A stretch of 64,000 nt of DNA from UBA2988 sp965237965 (GCA_965237965.1 CBDEGT010000002.1:434001-498000); one strand, 5' to 3'; counted from the stretch's first letter, positions 15,227 through 26,058 are shown. Translations and numbers: made by a program. Notes: a model not told the origin generated them from the sequence alone.

Positions 15227-18103
15227 CTAGGCGACCCGTTCGGGCTCGAGCAATCCCGCGAGATGGCGACCCGTGTGGGAAGAAGGGGTCTCCGCGACCT
15301 GTTCGGGCGGCCCCTCGGCAACGATCCGGCCGCCCCCGGCTCCACCCTCGGGGCCCAGATCCACGATCCAGTCAGCCGTCTTTATCACGTGGAGGTTGTG
15401 CTCGATCACGACCACTGTGTTGCCCAGGTCCACCAACCGATGGAGCACGTCCAGCAACACCCTCACGTCCTCGAAGTGAAGCCCGGTGGTGGGCTCGTCC
15501 AAGATGTAGAGTGTGTTGCCGGTGCCCTTCTTGGAGAGCTCGGCGGCAAGCTTGACCCGTTGCGCCTCCCCGCCAGACAGAGTCGTTGCGGACTGCCCGA
15601 GATGGACGTAGCCGAGCCCTACGTCGTGCAGCGTCTGGAGCTTGTGTCTGATGCGGGGAACCGCGTCGAAGAACTCGAGCGCCTCTTCGACGGTGAGGTC
15701 CAGAACGTCGGAGATGTTCTTCCCTTTGTAGTACACGTCGAGCGTTTCGCGGTTGTAGCGCTTGCCCTTGCAGACTCCACAGGGAACGTAGACGTCGGGC
15801 AGGAAGTGCATCTCGATCTTGACCAACCCGTCGCCCGCACATGCCTCACAGCGCCCACCCTTCACATTGAACGAGAAGCGGCCCGGTTGATAGCCGCGCA
15901 TCTGCGCCTCCGGCAGGGTGGCGAACAGATCTCTGATGGGAGTGAACAGGCCTGTATAGGTGGCCGGGTTCGAGCGCGGTGTCCTGCCGATCGGCGACTG
16001 ATCGACTTCGATCACCTTGTCGATACGATCAATCCCCTCGATCTCGTCGTACGCCGCCGCGAGCACGCTACTCCTGTAGAAATGGCGAGCCAGAGCGCGG
16101 TAGAGCGTTTCGGTGACGAGGGTCGACTTCCCTGATCCGCTTACTCCCGTGACGCACGTGAGCGTTCCGAGCGGAATCGCCACGTCCAGGTTACGCAGAT
16201 TGTGGCCGTGTGCTCCCCTGACGAGGAGCACACGGTCGGGGTCCGCCGGGCGACGGACCTCCGGTATGGAGATCTGCCGCTCACCCCGCAAATAGGCGCC
16301 GGTGAGCGAGCCGGGAGCCGACAGCACGTCCGCCAGGGTGCCCGAGACGACCACGGAACCACCGTCGCGGCCCGCGCCCGGCCCCAGGTCCACCACCCAG
16401 TCCGCCGCGCGGATCGTCTCCTCGTCGTGCTCGACCACGATCACGGTGTTGCCCAGGTCACGCAGGCGTCGGAGCGTGTCGAGTAAACGATTATTATCCC
16501 GCTGGTGCAGACCGATCGACGGCTCGTCCAGGATGTACAGCACGCCTACCAGGCGGCTGCCGATCTGCGTGGCCAACCGGATACGCTGCGCCTCGCCACC
16601 GGAGAGGCTCCCTGCAGATCGTCCCAAGGATAGGTAAGAAAGCCCCACGTCGCGCAGGAACTCGAGCCGCTCGAGCACTTCCTTCAAGATCGGCCCTGCG
16701 ACCTCCGCGGAGAGCCTGGGGCTGGAGGTCAGCTCTTCGCCCGTCCACCCCTGTACAGGAAGAGACCGGAAGAACTCGATCGACTCATCGATCGAGAGCT
16801 CGACGACGGCGCCGATCGAACGCCTACCCACGGTCACCGAGAGCGACTCTTGCTTGAGCCGACTGCCGCCACATCGTGTGCATGCCAGAGTTGACATGTA
16901 CTCCTCGAGCTGGGCACGCACCGTCTCCGAGGTCGTGTCGGCGTATCGGCGCGCTACGCTCGCAACCACGCCCTCCCAGTGGTCCTCGTAGTGGCCCTTT
17001 GAAGCACCCGCCTTGTACGGAAAACGGATCTTCATCCGGCCCGACCCGTTCAGGATCGCGCTTCGAGCCTCGGTGGTGAGCCGAACCCAGGGCTTGTTCG
17101 GATCGAACTCGTATGCCTCGGCAAGCCCGGGGATGACGGAGCGTCGCAGGTGCCCAGAGGGCTCCCCCCAGGGAAGAATGACCCCCTCCAAAACCGATAT
17201 CGACGGGTCTGCCACGAGCAGATCGGGATTCACCTCCTTGCGCGTGCCGAGCCCTCCGCACTCCGGGCAGGCCCCATAGGGAGAGTTGAACGAAAACTGG
17301 CGCGGTTCGAGCTCGGGCTGGCTGGTGCCGCACGCCACACACGCGTAGTGCTCGCTATACAGGTGATTTCGCGGCGCGCCGTCGACATGCTCCACAACCT
17401 CGACCACCCCGCTCGCGCTACGAAGTGCGGTTTCGACCGAGTCGGCCAGACGGGACCGATCCGCCTCTTTGACGACGAGCCGGTCGACCACCACAGCGAT
17501 GTCGTGGTTCTCGTACCGGTTGAGGCGAGGAACTTCGTTCAGATCGTACACGATTCCGTCTACGCGAGCGCGCACGAATCCTTCCTTGCGGGCCCGCTCG
17601 AACAGCTCCTTGAATTCGCCCTTCCGGCCACGTACGAGCGGAGCGAGGACCTCGATGCGGGTGCCCTCGCGGAACGCCAGAATCCGGTCGACGACCTGCG
17701 TAGCCGACTGTCTCAGGATCGGCTCGCCGCACTCGGGACAGTGCGGCACTCCGGCGCGCGCCCACAACAGGCGGAGATAGTCGTAGATCTCGGTGACCGT
17801 GCCGACCGTAGAGCGTGGGTTGCGCGAGACCGTCTTCTGCTCGATGGAGATCGCCGGAGAGAGCCCTTCGATCGCGTCGACATCAGGCTTCTCCATCAGC
17901 CCGAGGAACTGCCGGGCATACGCGGAGAGCGACTCGACGTAGCGGCGCTGCCCCTCGGCGTAGATCGTGTCGAAGGCCAGCGAGGACTTGCCGGAGCCGG
18001 ACAGCCCGGTGACCACGATCAGGCGCTCGCGAGGGATCTCCAGGTCCACGTTCCGGAGATTGTGCTCTCGCGCCCCTCGAATGATCAGCTTCTCCCGGCC
18101 CAT
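15227..18103 (-). CDS. uvrA: Excinuclease ABC subunit A
   Basis: DNA damage sensor of nucleotide excision repair; a dimeric ABC ATPase that loads UvrB. The first ATPase has VVTGLSGSGKSSLAFDTIYAE, cut short here as GLSGSGKSSLAF, with zinc motif CPECGEPI and signature SGGEAQRIRLATQIG; the second has GVSGSGKSTLVTETL, zinc cysteines in CEACAGDGLVKIEMHFLPD and PCGVCKGKRYN, and SGGEAQRVKLAAELSKKG. ATG 18103 gives 958 residues, the family size; longer frames add 96 residues without similarity. It lies downstream of htpX. Confidence 0.97.
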   Translation of the reverse strand: MGREKLIIRGAREHNLRNVDLEIPRERLIVVTGLSGSGKSSLAFDTIYAEGQRRYVESLSAYARQFLGLMEKPDVDAIEGLSPAISIEQKTVSRNPRSTVGTVTEIYDYLRLLWARAGVPHCPECGEPILRQSATQVVDRILAFREGTRIEVLAPLVRGRKGEFKELFERARKEGFVRARVDGIVYDLNEVPRLNRYENHDIAVVVDRLVVKEADRSRLADSVETALRSASGVVEVVEHVDGAPRNHLYSEHYACVACGTSQPELEPRQFSFNSPYGACPECGGLGTRKEVNPDLLVADPSISVLEGVILPWGEPSGHLRRSVIPGLAEAYEFDPNKPWVRLTTEARSAILNGSGRMKIRFPYKAGASKGHYEDHWEGVVASVARRYADTTSETVRAQLEEYMSTLACTRCGGSRLKQESLSVTVGRRSIGAVVELSIDESIEFFRSLPVQGWTGEELTSSPRLSAEVAGPILKEVLERLEFLRDVGLSYLSLGRSAGSLSGGEAQRIRLATQIGSRLVGVLYILDEPSIGLHQRDNNRLLDTLRRLRDLGNTVIVVEHDEETIRAADWVVDLGPGAGRDGGSVVVSGTLADVLSAPGSLTGAYLRGERQISIPEVRRPADPDRVLLVRGAHGHNLRNLDVAIPLGTLTCVTGVSGSGKSTLVTETLYRALARHFYRSSVLAAAYDEIEGIDRIDKVIEVDQSPIGRTPRSNPATYTGLFTPIRDLFATLPEAQMRGYQPGRFSFNVKGGRCEACAGDGLVKIEMHFLPDVYVPCGVCKGKRYNRETLDVYYKGKNISDVLDLTVEEALEFFDAVPRIRHKLQTLHDVGLGYVHLGQSATTLSGGEAQRVKLAAELSKKGTGNTLYILDEPTTGLHFEDVRVLLDVLHRLVDLGNTVVVIEHNLHVIKTADWIVDLGPEGGAGGGRIVAEGPPEQVAETPSSHTGRHLAGLLEPERVA

Positions 18104-18197
18104 CCTCCTCCTGGCGTCGTCGCGCCTCGGCTGAACCGCACGAGCGGGCTCCGCGGCGACAGCCGTGGTCGCGCGACGCCATCCTAACAGCAATCCG

Positions 18198-19034
18198 CTA
18201 TCGCGCCAGCGCCTCGAGGCGGGCCACGCGTTCCTCGGTGGGAGGATGGGTGCTGAACAGCCCCATGATGCCAAACCTACGCCGACCGGAGAGCGGGTTG
18301 ATGATCGCGAGCTGGGCAGCCGCCGGATTGACCTCCATAGGAATCCGGCGGGCGTATCCGTCCATGTGGCGGAGCGCGCTGGCGAGCCCACGAGGGCCGC
18401 CCGCGATCTCGGCCCCGGTCCGGTCGGCCTGGTACTCGTTCTGCCGGCTGATCGCCATCTGGACGATCATGGCCGCGATCGGTCCGAGGACCATCATGAG
18501 GATGAGCGCGAGCGGGTTGTTGTCGTCGTCACGGCCACCAAAGAATATGGCGAACCGCGACAGCATCATGATCACGCCGGCCATCGTGGCGGCGACGGCC
18601 CCGACAAGCATGTGCCGGTGCTTGATGTGGGCCAGCTCGTGCGCGGTCACCCCCTCGAGCTCCGCCGACCCGACTGGCATGAGCTGGAGGATCCCCTGCG
18701 TGAAGCACACAACACCCCTTGCAGGGCTTCGGCCGGTGGCGAACGCGTTGGGCTGCGGCGAGGGCGCGACGGCGACCACCGGCATGGGCAGCTCGGCGCG
18801 ACGAGCTAGCCGCTCGACCATCCCGTAGAGCTCAGGGGCCTGCGCACGGTCCACGATCTGAGCCCGGTACATCCGGAGCACCATCTTGTCGCTGAACCAA
18901 TACGATCCGAAATTCATCAACACCGCGAACGCAAACATCACGACCATGCCGTTGGTCCCACCGAAGTACTGTCCCGCGCCGACCAGCAGGATGGTCAGAC
19001 CGGCCATCAGGCCGAATACCTTCAACGTCTGCAT
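18198..19034 (-). CDS. htpX: Membrane zinc metalloprotease HtpX
   Basis: Inner-membrane M48 protease of membrane-protein quality control. The zinc motif is TAHELAHIKHRH (HExxH), with the third ligand in NEYQADRTGAEI. Two N-terminal membrane segments (FGLMAGLTILLVGAGQYF and GMVVMFAFAVLMNFGS) and two more after the HExxH fit HtpX topology, and the C-terminus has FSTHPPTEERVARLEAL. ATG 19034 begins MQTLKVFGL and follows GGAGAGGG; 278 residues. The upstream frame extension has no similarity. Confidence 0.95.
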   Translation of the reverse strand: MQTLKVFGLMAGLTILLVGAGQYFGGTNGMVVMFAFAVLMNFGSYWFSDKMVLRMYRAQIVDRAQAPELYGMVERLARRAELPMPVVAVAPSPQPNAFATGRSPARGVVCFTQGILQLMPVGSAELEGVTAHELAHIKHRHMLVGAVAATMAGVIMMLSRFAIFFGGRDDDNNPLALILMMVLGPIAAMIVQMAISRQNEYQADRTGAEIAGGPRGLASALRHMDGYARRIPMEVNPAAAQLAIINPLSGRRRFGIMGLFSTHPPTEERVARLEALAR

Positions 19035-19155
19035 CGATGCCCTCTCCGGGGAGTGCGTCGAACGGTCGAGGCACAGTGTGCCCCGCCAAGCATCGGACGA
19101 ACCTTGTACCCTCGACCCGGACGTCCGGTGCCGGATCAGACCTGATCGTGCCAGC

Positions 19156-22100
19156 TCAGCCAGACCGGCGGCGGCGCAGGCGGGCCACGGGCGGAGCCGC
19201 ATCGCGCAGCGCCTCCCCACCCGACGGAAGTGTCTCCGAAGCCCGCCCACCGTTCCTGCCGTACCCCCAGTCCCGGAACAACAAGACGCCGGCGACCTTG
19301 CGCTGATTGAGGATCTGCTGGTCGAAGCCGAGCGTCGGCTGTCGCAGCCAGCGATCCTCGAAGAACGCCTGCAGGGTCCAGGTATCGGTGAGGACCCAGT
19401 CGAAACGCGCCCCCCCGAAGGGATCAGCGGTCCCGGTCACCTGACCGAGCGGGCGCACCAGGAGCGTGAGGAAGCCGTCCTCCTCCAGATACCAGCCAAC
19501 CTCGAAGGTCGTTGAACTGATGGTCGCGCTCAGATCCGTCTGCGAGAGTCCGAGCTGCTCGGGCTGCGAGATCGCGAAGTAGTCGAGTCCCCATGCGCGC
19601 GCCACCAGCGAGCTGAGCCGCGATGCGAGCGTCCCCTGGAGGATGGAGAGGCCAGCTCCAAAGGTTGTGCCGAGGATCGATCCCGCCGCACCCCGCAGTA
19701 GTTGTGCCTGACCGGAAGCGAGCTGATAGCTGGGCACGCCGAACACGAGATAGCTGACCAGATCCGACTCCGCGATCGCGCCCTCGGTGCTCGTTAGGTT
19801 CACACGCGGATCCTGGAGCGTCCCGCGCACCGTGGCCTGGATGCCGATGGGGTCGCCACCACCCCCAGCACCCACAGGTCGCACACGCGTGACGGCGTCG
19901 ATACTCAGAATAGGGTTGATCCCCGGCGTGCCGACGAACTCGACCGAGCCGCTCTCTACCTGGAAGCTCCGACCGAGCACCGAATAGGTGCCACGGATCG
20001 CCTGCAGGGCGCCAAGCATGACCAAGTCCCGGCTCTGGCGATCGTACACGACCTGGAGCTCGCCCCCCATCTCGACGTTCATCTCCTCGCTGCGTAACCA
20101 CGTGTTGCGCTGCGCCACCAAGTCCACGGCGACGCGCAGGTTACGTAGGAAGGGGTTCGCGGTCGCCCCAAGCAGCGGGCGGGGGTTCACCACCGACGTG
20201 TCCACAACGGCGAAGAACGCTGGGTCCGCCAGGTCTACGACGCCCGCCGAGCGCTGGAACTCCTCCACGTAAAAGACTCCCTCGTCGACCCGGACCGGAA
20301 TCCCATCGCGACTTCGCACCACCGGCCGGGAGTAGCTCCCGGTCAAGGTCACGACACCGCTGACGCTGCCCACGACGTCGGGCCGTTCGACAGCACGGAA
20401 GCCTGCCGCGGTGACCACCAGCTCGAAGGTGGGGTCCGAGAGAGGCTGCAGCCGCACGAGACCGGTCGTGCCGATGGTACCTCCGGCGCGACCCCTGGCG
20501 TCTACCTCGACCGTACCGTCCGGGCGCAAGGTGAGCACGCCGCCGATATCCTGGTGGCGGACTCCGAGCGCGGGGAACGTCCATCCTGCAGCATTCAACG
20601 ACAGGGTTCCCGTGGGCGATGGATCGTCCACCGTCCCGGAGATCTGGAAGTTGCCCGACAGGGTCCCGACCACGTCGTCCAAGGCGGGGACGCGGGCGAG
20701 TACGAGCGCTGCGGGCAGAGAGTCGGCCACGACCCTGAGATCCATTTCGCGATCCGTCGGGACACGACGGGGAACGTCGTGGAGCGCAAGGTCCACGGGC
20801 ACCTGTCCGGTGGCGGTGAGAACACGCAGCGAGTCCTGCCACGCCCCAACGTCCAGGGTCAAAGTGCGGTCGACGTAGCCCAACTCACCGGTCACGCGCG
20901 TAAGCGAGAACGTGGAATAGGTGAACTCGTGGGCATCCACGGTCCCGGTGATCAGGGGTGAGCTCCGTGTGCCCCTGATCCTGGTGGTGAGCCCCACCCT
21001 CCCACCGATCCTCAGGTCCTCGCGCTGGAACAGCCTGGCCAGACGCCCGAGCGGGAGCTCGGCCACGTGGAGCCGCAAATCGGCGGGGCCCTCCCTAGGG
21101 ATCAGTCCGTCCGCCTCCATGCGCATCGGACTACCGTCGCTCGCCAACGCCAGGTTCTCGACCCGGAGTCCCTGCTCGTTCCAGGCCACCACCGCAGGTC
21201 CCCGGAGGGCCCACCCGAGATCGTCGAACCGCAGGGCGAGATCCTCGAGCTCCACGGTGCCCCCCTCACGGCTCCCCTCGAACGAGGCACGCGCGGAGTA
21301 ATTCTCCTGCGCGCTTCGGCGCAGCGTAAGATCCGCTCGCACGCGCGGGCGCGTGTACTCCACGTCCAGCTCCGCGCCCTCGAAATCGCGCCCGTAGAGC
21401 GTCAAGGAATCGGCGTTGAGGCGCCCCGTGAAGCGGCCCGAGAGCGAAGGGGGCCCGCTGCCCTCGAAGGTGATCCTCGCGCCACGCGCGACGTGCCCCC
21501 CGAACCGCAGCCGCCTGAAATCGGCTTCTCCGCGGGCGCTGAGGTCCCCCACCGAGCCGCTCAGCGTGATTTGTCCTCGCACGGATCCGCTCATCGTCAC
21601 GTCAGCCTCGGTCGGGAGAGTGTCAGGGTCGACACCCTCGGCCAAGAGCAACTCACGGTCCAGCCCGGTGAGCGTATCGCGGACGATCACCTCGTCGCCG
21701 AGGACGAGCGGCCGGAGCCGTCCGAGGGAATCGCTCTGAAAGGCGACCACGACGCTACCGGCCGGCCTCCCCGCCTCCATGGCGAGGGTCCCACGCCCCT
21801 GCACCGCGATCCCGCCCGCCACACCGTCCAACGTGTCTACGTACATCAAGCCGTCGCGGACACGGAGCACCAACGTGGCCGTGTCGAAGTGGAGTCCGCC
21901 CACCCGTGATTCACGGAGTCGGGTCCGAGCGTCGAGCGACAAGCTGGCAGCGTCGACGCCCCTTCCCTCGATGTCCACGAACCCCGTGATCACCGTGGGA
22001 GCCGGCAGCGTCGTGACCAGTCGCGACAGCGCGAACCGGGCGACGCCGCCCTCCACTGCGTAGCCTTCGCTCGGCCGGGTGGCGTCGAAACGCGCCGTGA

Positions 22101-23808
22101 CTGCCAACCGGCCGGCCTCGGTGGCGAGGTCGGTCGTGAGTGTCAGGTCACGGAGGGGCCCACGCGCGCGCAGCGCCCCCGTGATCCCACCCGCCAGAGG
22201 AAACTCGGGGTGGTAGCTGCTGAACGCGGTCAGCGAGAGCGGAGCGACGTCCGCTTGTACATCCAGCATCCATTCGCCCGCGCGACGGCTTACGCTTCCC
22301 TGCACGAGCGCATTTGACGAGGGCAGGTCGGCCGGGCTGTGGTGCACGTCGGCCGTGAAACGGATCGATCCCGAGCTGCGCCCGCTCGCCTCCACGGTGA
22401 GGCTACCGGGCCCGGTGACGGCGATCTTCTGTGCGAGGTCGCCAAGGATCGCAAAATCGAACGGGTCCAGGGTCGCGCGCAGATCGGTGACTCCCAATCC
22501 ATCGTCCAGATGCAGCAGGCCGCTGAAGTCGGCGGTCGTGGGACCCCTGTCGGGCTCCGGGCTCCGCAGGGTGAGGCGCCCGCGCACCGCTAGCGCTTCC
22601 GTGGTCCCATCCAACTCGGCCGTCCCCTCGACAGAGCCCTCTACGGGCAGCGGTCGCTCCAACCAGGGCGCGACCTGCGCCAGCGCGAGAGGAGCGACTC
22701 GAACCGTCAAGCTGTCGAAGGCCGGGTGCCCCTCTACGATCGTGGCCTTACCGTCGAGCTCGATCCGACTCTCCGGCAACCGGAGCGCGAGCGCGCGAAA
22801 TGTGACGTAGCGCCTGTCGCCTTCCGCATCCAACGCGATCCCACCCTCCACGCGCCCGTCGGGAACCCGCCGATCGGCCCACTGGAAGTCGGCCAAATCG
22901 AGCGTCTCCGCCTCCAGGTCAAAGCCGTAGCGCGTCGGACCTTCGTCTGGCGGGATCTCGACGAACGCGGTGCCCCGTAGCTCGGAGTCGTCGAGCGCGG
23001 CTCGATCCATCTCCAGGTCGACCCGTCCGGCGACGTAGCGAAGGCTACCGCGCAGGTCGCGCACGCGCAGAGGATCCGCCAGCACTTCGCCGGAGAAGGC
23101 GAGGCTATCGATCTCGAGCCGCTGGCCGGGTGAATCCGAGGATCGGAGGACCACGGAGGGGAAGCGCGCCCCGACTCCCACGAACCTGTGCCGTACGAGC
23201 CGACCGTCCGCGCCCGGCGATGGAACGGTGGCCCAACGATCGTCGACGTTCGGCCGGGCGGGATACAGGATGCGCATCTCGCCATCGTGCAGCGCTACAC
23301 CCCCGAAGACCACCTCGCTCCGGCCTGAGCGGGCGGAGCCCTGCTCCGTGTCTCCCGACCCGAACAACCGCTGAACGTTGAACTCGCTCTCACCGAAGTA
23401 GCGGGTGAGCATCACCTGCGGGCGCCACAGCTCGAGGGTATCGAGCACCAATTCGCCCGAGACGAACGGCCGGAGCCGGTACCGGAGACGAACCGAGTCC
23501 GCGACCAGGAACAGGATCCCGTCGTTTCCGCGGATCTCGACATCATACAGCCGCACTCCCTCGAGCAGCCTTTCGGAGCGGGCGTCACGGGCGGTCACAA
23601 CGCCCTGGATCGGCAGCCGGGCGAGTACCCGCTCGGCCACGATGCCGGCGCCCAGGTCGGTACGGGTCAGGAAGAAGAAGCCGAGCACCAGCAAGAAGAC
23701 AGCGGCACCGAGGGCGCGCAGCACGAGTGCCGCCGCCGTGCGCCCACGCCCCTGAAGGACCGCAGGGTCGGGATCGGGGAACGGACCGGCCTGCCCGGAC
23801 TCGCCCAT
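19156..23808 (-). CDS. tamB: TamB-like translocation/assembly module protein (DUF490)
   Basis: A 1550-residue protein anchored by one N-terminal membrane segment (LRALGAAVFLLVLGFFFL) and made of long repetitive beta-structure, as expected of the lipid-transfer AsmA/TamB superfamily. The C-terminal DUF490 region has SYLVFGVPSYQLASGQAQLL, DLSATISSTTFEVGWYLEED and a final RKVAGVLLFRDWGYGRN. TamB bridges the periplasm and helps insert outer-membrane proteins or move phospholipids. It is encoded four bases after the BamA/TamA-type barrel gene, the usual tamA-tamB order. Confidence 0.92.
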   Translation of the reverse strand: MGESGQAGPFPDPDPAVLQGRGRTAAALVLRALGAAVFLLVLGFFFLTRTDLGAGIVAERVLARLPIQGVVTARDARSERLLEGVRLYDVEIRGNDGILFLVADSVRLRYRLRPFVSGELVLDTLELWRPQVMLTRYFGESEFNVQRLFGSGDTEQGSARSGRSEVVFGGVALHDGEMRILYPARPNVDDRWATVPSPGADGRLVRHRFVGVGARFPSVVLRSSDSPGQRLEIDSLAFSGEVLADPLRVRDLRGSLRYVAGRVDLEMDRAALDDSELRGTAFVEIPPDEGPTRYGFDLEAETLDLADFQWADRRVPDGRVEGGIALDAEGDRRYVTFRALALRLPESRIELDGKATIVEGHPAFDSLTVRVAPLALAQVAPWLERPLPVEGSVEGTAELDGTTEALAVRGRLTLRSPEPDRGPTTADFSGLLHLDDGLGVTDLRATLDPFDFAILGDLAQKIAVTGPGSLTVEASGRSSGSIRFTADVHHSPADLPSSNALVQGSVSRRAGEWMLDVQADVAPLSLTAFSSYHPEFPLAGGITGALRARGPLRDLTLTTDLATEAGRLAVTARFDATRPSEGYAVEGGVARFALSRLVTTLPAPTVITGFVDIEGRGVDAASLSLDARTRLRESRVGGLHFDTATLVLRVRDGLMYVDTLDGVAGGIAVQGRGTLAMEAGRPAGSVVVAFQSDSLGRLRPLVLGDEVIVRDTLTGLDRELLLAEGVDPDTLPTEADVTMSGSVRGQITLSGSVGDLSARGEADFRRLRFGGHVARGARITFEGSGPPSLSGRFTGRLNADSLTLYGRDFEGAELDVEYTRPRVRADLTLRRSAQENYSARASFEGSREGGTVELEDLALRFDDLGWALRGPAVVAWNEQGLRVENLALASDGSPMRMEADGLIPREGPADLRLHVAELPLGRLARLFQREDLRIGGRVGLTTRIRGTRSSPLITGTVDAHEFTYSTFSLTRVTGELGYVDRTLTLDVGAWQDSLRVLTATGQVPVDLALHDVPRRVPTDREMDLRVVADSLPAALVLARVPALDDVVGTLSGNFQISGTVDDPSPTGTLSLNAAGWTFPALGVRHQDIGGVLTLRPDGTVEVDARGRAGGTIGTTGLVRLQPLSDPTFELVVTAAGFRAVERPDVVGSVSGVVTLTGSYSRPVVRSRDGIPVRVDEGVFYVEEFQRSAGVVDLADPAFFAVVDTSVVNPRPLLGATANPFLRNLRVAVDLVAQRNTWLRSEEMNVEMGGELQVVYDRQSRDLVMLGALQAIRGTYSVLGRSFQVESGSVEFVGTPGINPILSIDAVTRVRPVGAGGGGDPIGIQATVRGTLQDPRVNLTSTEGAIAESDLVSYLVFGVPSYQLASGQAQLLRGAAGSILGTTFGAGLSILQGTLASRLSSLVARAWGLDYFAISQPEQLGLSQTDLSATISSTTFEVGWYLEEDGFLTLLVRPLGQVTGTADPFGGARFDWVLTDTWTLQAFFEDRWLRQPTLGFDQQILNQRKVAGVLLFRDWGYGRNGGRASETLPSGGEALRDAAPPVARLRRRRSG

Positions 23809-23811
23809 CGC

Positions 23812-26058
23812 TCAGAACGCCTGGCCGATAGAGAAGTGCAGCTGGAGGCGACGCAGGAAGGAGCCGCCCTGATCGAAGACCACGTCCGGCTGGAGCGCGG
23901 CCAACTCGCCCACCTGCAGGAACCCCGGACCGGTCTGAGCACCCCGGACCCGTGGGATGCACGAGGGGCCGGCCCCGGGAAACTCGCAGGGGCGCACCTG
24001 CGAGGTGATCACAACAAGGCTCTCTTCCCTGGACGAACTGTATCCCAGGTCCAGCCGGATGGGACCAATCGGGCTGTAGTAGCGCACGCCCACGCCGGGC
24101 GCCCATTCCAGGTCGCCGAGGTCCAGCGTCTGCCCCTCGGCCCAGACCTGTCCCACGTCCAGGAACCCGACACCCTCGAACGCCTCCGGCGTGATCGGGA
24201 ACCTGTACTCGAGGCTCGCCTCCAGCATGCGGGTGCCGCCGGTGGGCTGAGGAGTGAACGCGTCCTCACCTAACTCGCCCGCGTCGCAGGTGAGTGCCAC
24301 CAGCTCGGCGACAGCGCATACGGGAATGATGCTGTCAGCATCCGTGCGGATCAGCCGCTCAGCGCTGATCGTGAGCACCTTGGGACCCAGGCGGTTCTGC
24401 GCGAAGCCACGAACGCTGTTGGAGCCGCCCGAGAAGAAGCGCTTGATGGGGTGCACCACCTCGCCTCCCCCCTCGAGCCGAGCGAATTCTCCGGGTCTCA
24501 CCCATCCCGCGCGCAGCCGCCCGGCCAGCACGCTGGCACCGCCCACTCCTTGGTATGCGCTCAGCTCCGCGAGGACTCGTTCGTAGGCGTAGTTCGATCC
24601 GGTCCAACCCGCGGCGTGCTCGAGCTCGAGCGCTCCCCGGTAGCCGGATCTGGGATCGAGAAGATTGTCGGTACGGTCGGTCGATACGTTGGCACCTACC
24701 GGAGCAAGCCAGTTGGCGCCCTGGACCACATCGATGTCTTCGGGTGCGCACGCCTGGAAGCTCGTGCAGAAGAACACCTCGGCGGCCTCCAGCCTGGAGA
24801 GCTGCGGCCGATAGAAGACCGTCAGCGGCGTGTTGCGTCCGAGGGAGCGTACGAGCGCGATGTTGACCCCCACCGCCTTACGCACGAACACGTCCGGTAA
24901 ACTGGTACGTTCGCCGTAGATGCCCAGGGAAAGGGAGTTCCGGGGCGAAAAGATCCATGGCTGGACGAAGTCGGCCGCCACGAGCCAGTTGAGGCGTCCG
25001 TAGTCGCCCACCCCGGCATCCCCACAGAACGGGTCGTGGAGGCTCTCGGCGAGCACGTTGGCGAGCCGTCCCCGTACCTGGAACCGGCGCGCACCGCCGA
25101 AGAAATTGCGTGCCGACCAGCGGGCTTCCGTAGTCAGGCAGTCGGCGGTGCTCCAGCCGGCCCCCGTCCGTACCCGGTACTCGTAGCTCTCGGCGATCTC
25201 GACCCGCATCGGAATGATCGTGTCCAGGTCGGCCGTCGGAACCGTGTCCACCCGCGCGTACTGCACGATCTCCAAGCTGAACAGGTTGCGCTGCGAGTCG
25301 AGGATTCGAGAGGTCCCGTACTGGTCGCCCTCGCGAAACCCGAGCATGCGACGCACGACCGTCTCGGAGAGCTCCGCATTGCCGGAAATCTCGATGGGCC
25401 CGAAGCGCGCGCGTGGCCCCGGATCCACGTCGAACGTAACCGTCGCCGAATAGGTGCCCCTAGGTAGGTCCGTGCGCAGCAGCACGAGCGCGTGCGCATA
25501 GCCGTCGTCATGGAGGCGGCTCTCGAGGGTAGTTCGTGTTGCCTCAACGACGAGCCCGCTCAGAGGCTGCCCTTTCCGGAGAGGAAGGTCTTCGAGCAGC
25601 GTCGTATTGGCGATCGCTTCGCCACCCTCTACGGCGATCGAATCGACCAGCACCGGTCGACCTTCATCGATCGTGAAGGCGAGTTCGATCTGGTCCGTGG
25701 CTGGGGTCCTGCTCGCCGTGTCCACCTGCGCGTCACGGAATCCGCGCTGCCAGTAGTAGAGGCGGAGCCGGATCGCGTCTCGGGGGAACTCCTCGGCCTG
25801 CAGGTAGTGGCGGGCGTGGGGGAAATCGAGGTCAATCTTGCAGAACGGCCACAGAAAGACCGTGCGACACTCGGTCTCGCGATTGACGATCGCCCGCTTG
25901 AGGGTATCGGTCGGGAAGGTGCTGTTGCCCGCCAGGTCGATCGACACCACCTCGGGACGCCCGCGGGCCTCCTGTCCCTGGCCTGTCGCGGAGCCGGAGA
26001 GTGCCACCACCAGGAAGACCGCGATGAACAGGCGCCTCACCTTCCCGCCGTCTCCCAT
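23812..26058 (-). CDS. BamA/TamA family outer-membrane protein with POTRA domains
   Basis: A 748-residue protein with signal peptide (VRRLFIAVFLVVALSGSATG), N-terminal POTRA domains (VSIDLAGNSTFPTDTLKRAI; VDSIAVEGGEAIANTTLLED; ARFGPIEISGNAELSETVV) and a C-terminal Omp85 barrel with the conserved FSGGSNSVRGF loop motif (GxxxxRGF) and terminal Phe. Because tamB follows directly, the TamA role is more likely than the essential BamA role. ATG 26058 is the start before the signal peptide; an open frame upstream of it is the shadow of the small membrane-protein gene. Confidence 0.92.
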   Translation of the reverse strand: MGDGGKVRRLFIAVFLVVALSGSATGQGQEARGRPEVVSIDLAGNSTFPTDTLKRAIVNRETECRTVFLWPFCKIDLDFPHARHYLQAEEFPRDAIRLRLYYWQRGFRDAQVDTASRTPATDQIELAFTIDEGRPVLVDSIAVEGGEAIANTTLLEDLPLRKGQPLSGLVVEATRTTLESRLHDDGYAHALVLLRTDLPRGTYSATVTFDVDPGPRARFGPIEISGNAELSETVVRRMLGFREGDQYGTSRILDSQRNLFSLEIVQYARVDTVPTADLDTIIPMRVEIAESYEYRVRTGAGWSTADCLTTEARWSARNFFGGARRFQVRGRLANVLAESLHDPFCGDAGVGDYGRLNWLVAADFVQPWIFSPRNSLSLGIYGERTSLPDVFVRKAVGVNIALVRSLGRNTPLTVFYRPQLSRLEAAEVFFCTSFQACAPEDIDVVQGANWLAPVGANVSTDRTDNLLDPRSGYRGALELEHAAGWTGSNYAYERVLAELSAYQGVGGASVLAGRLRAGWVRPGEFARLEGGGEVVHPIKRFFSGGSNSVRGFAQNRLGPKVLTISAERLIRTDADSIIPVCAVAELVALTCDAGELGEDAFTPQPTGGTRMLEASLEYRFPITPEAFEGVGFLDVGQVWAEGQTLDLGDLEWAPGVGVRYYSPIGPIRLDLGYSSSREESLVVITSQVRPCEFPGAGPSCIPRVRGAQTGPGFLQVGELAALQPDVVFDQGGSFLRRLQLHFSIGQAF

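Noticed and set aside
15068..18187. Long plus-strand frames opposite uvrA (355 and 345 codons)
   Set aside because: They are antisense shadows of a GC-rich, fully conserved uvrA; translations are Arg/His-rich without domains.
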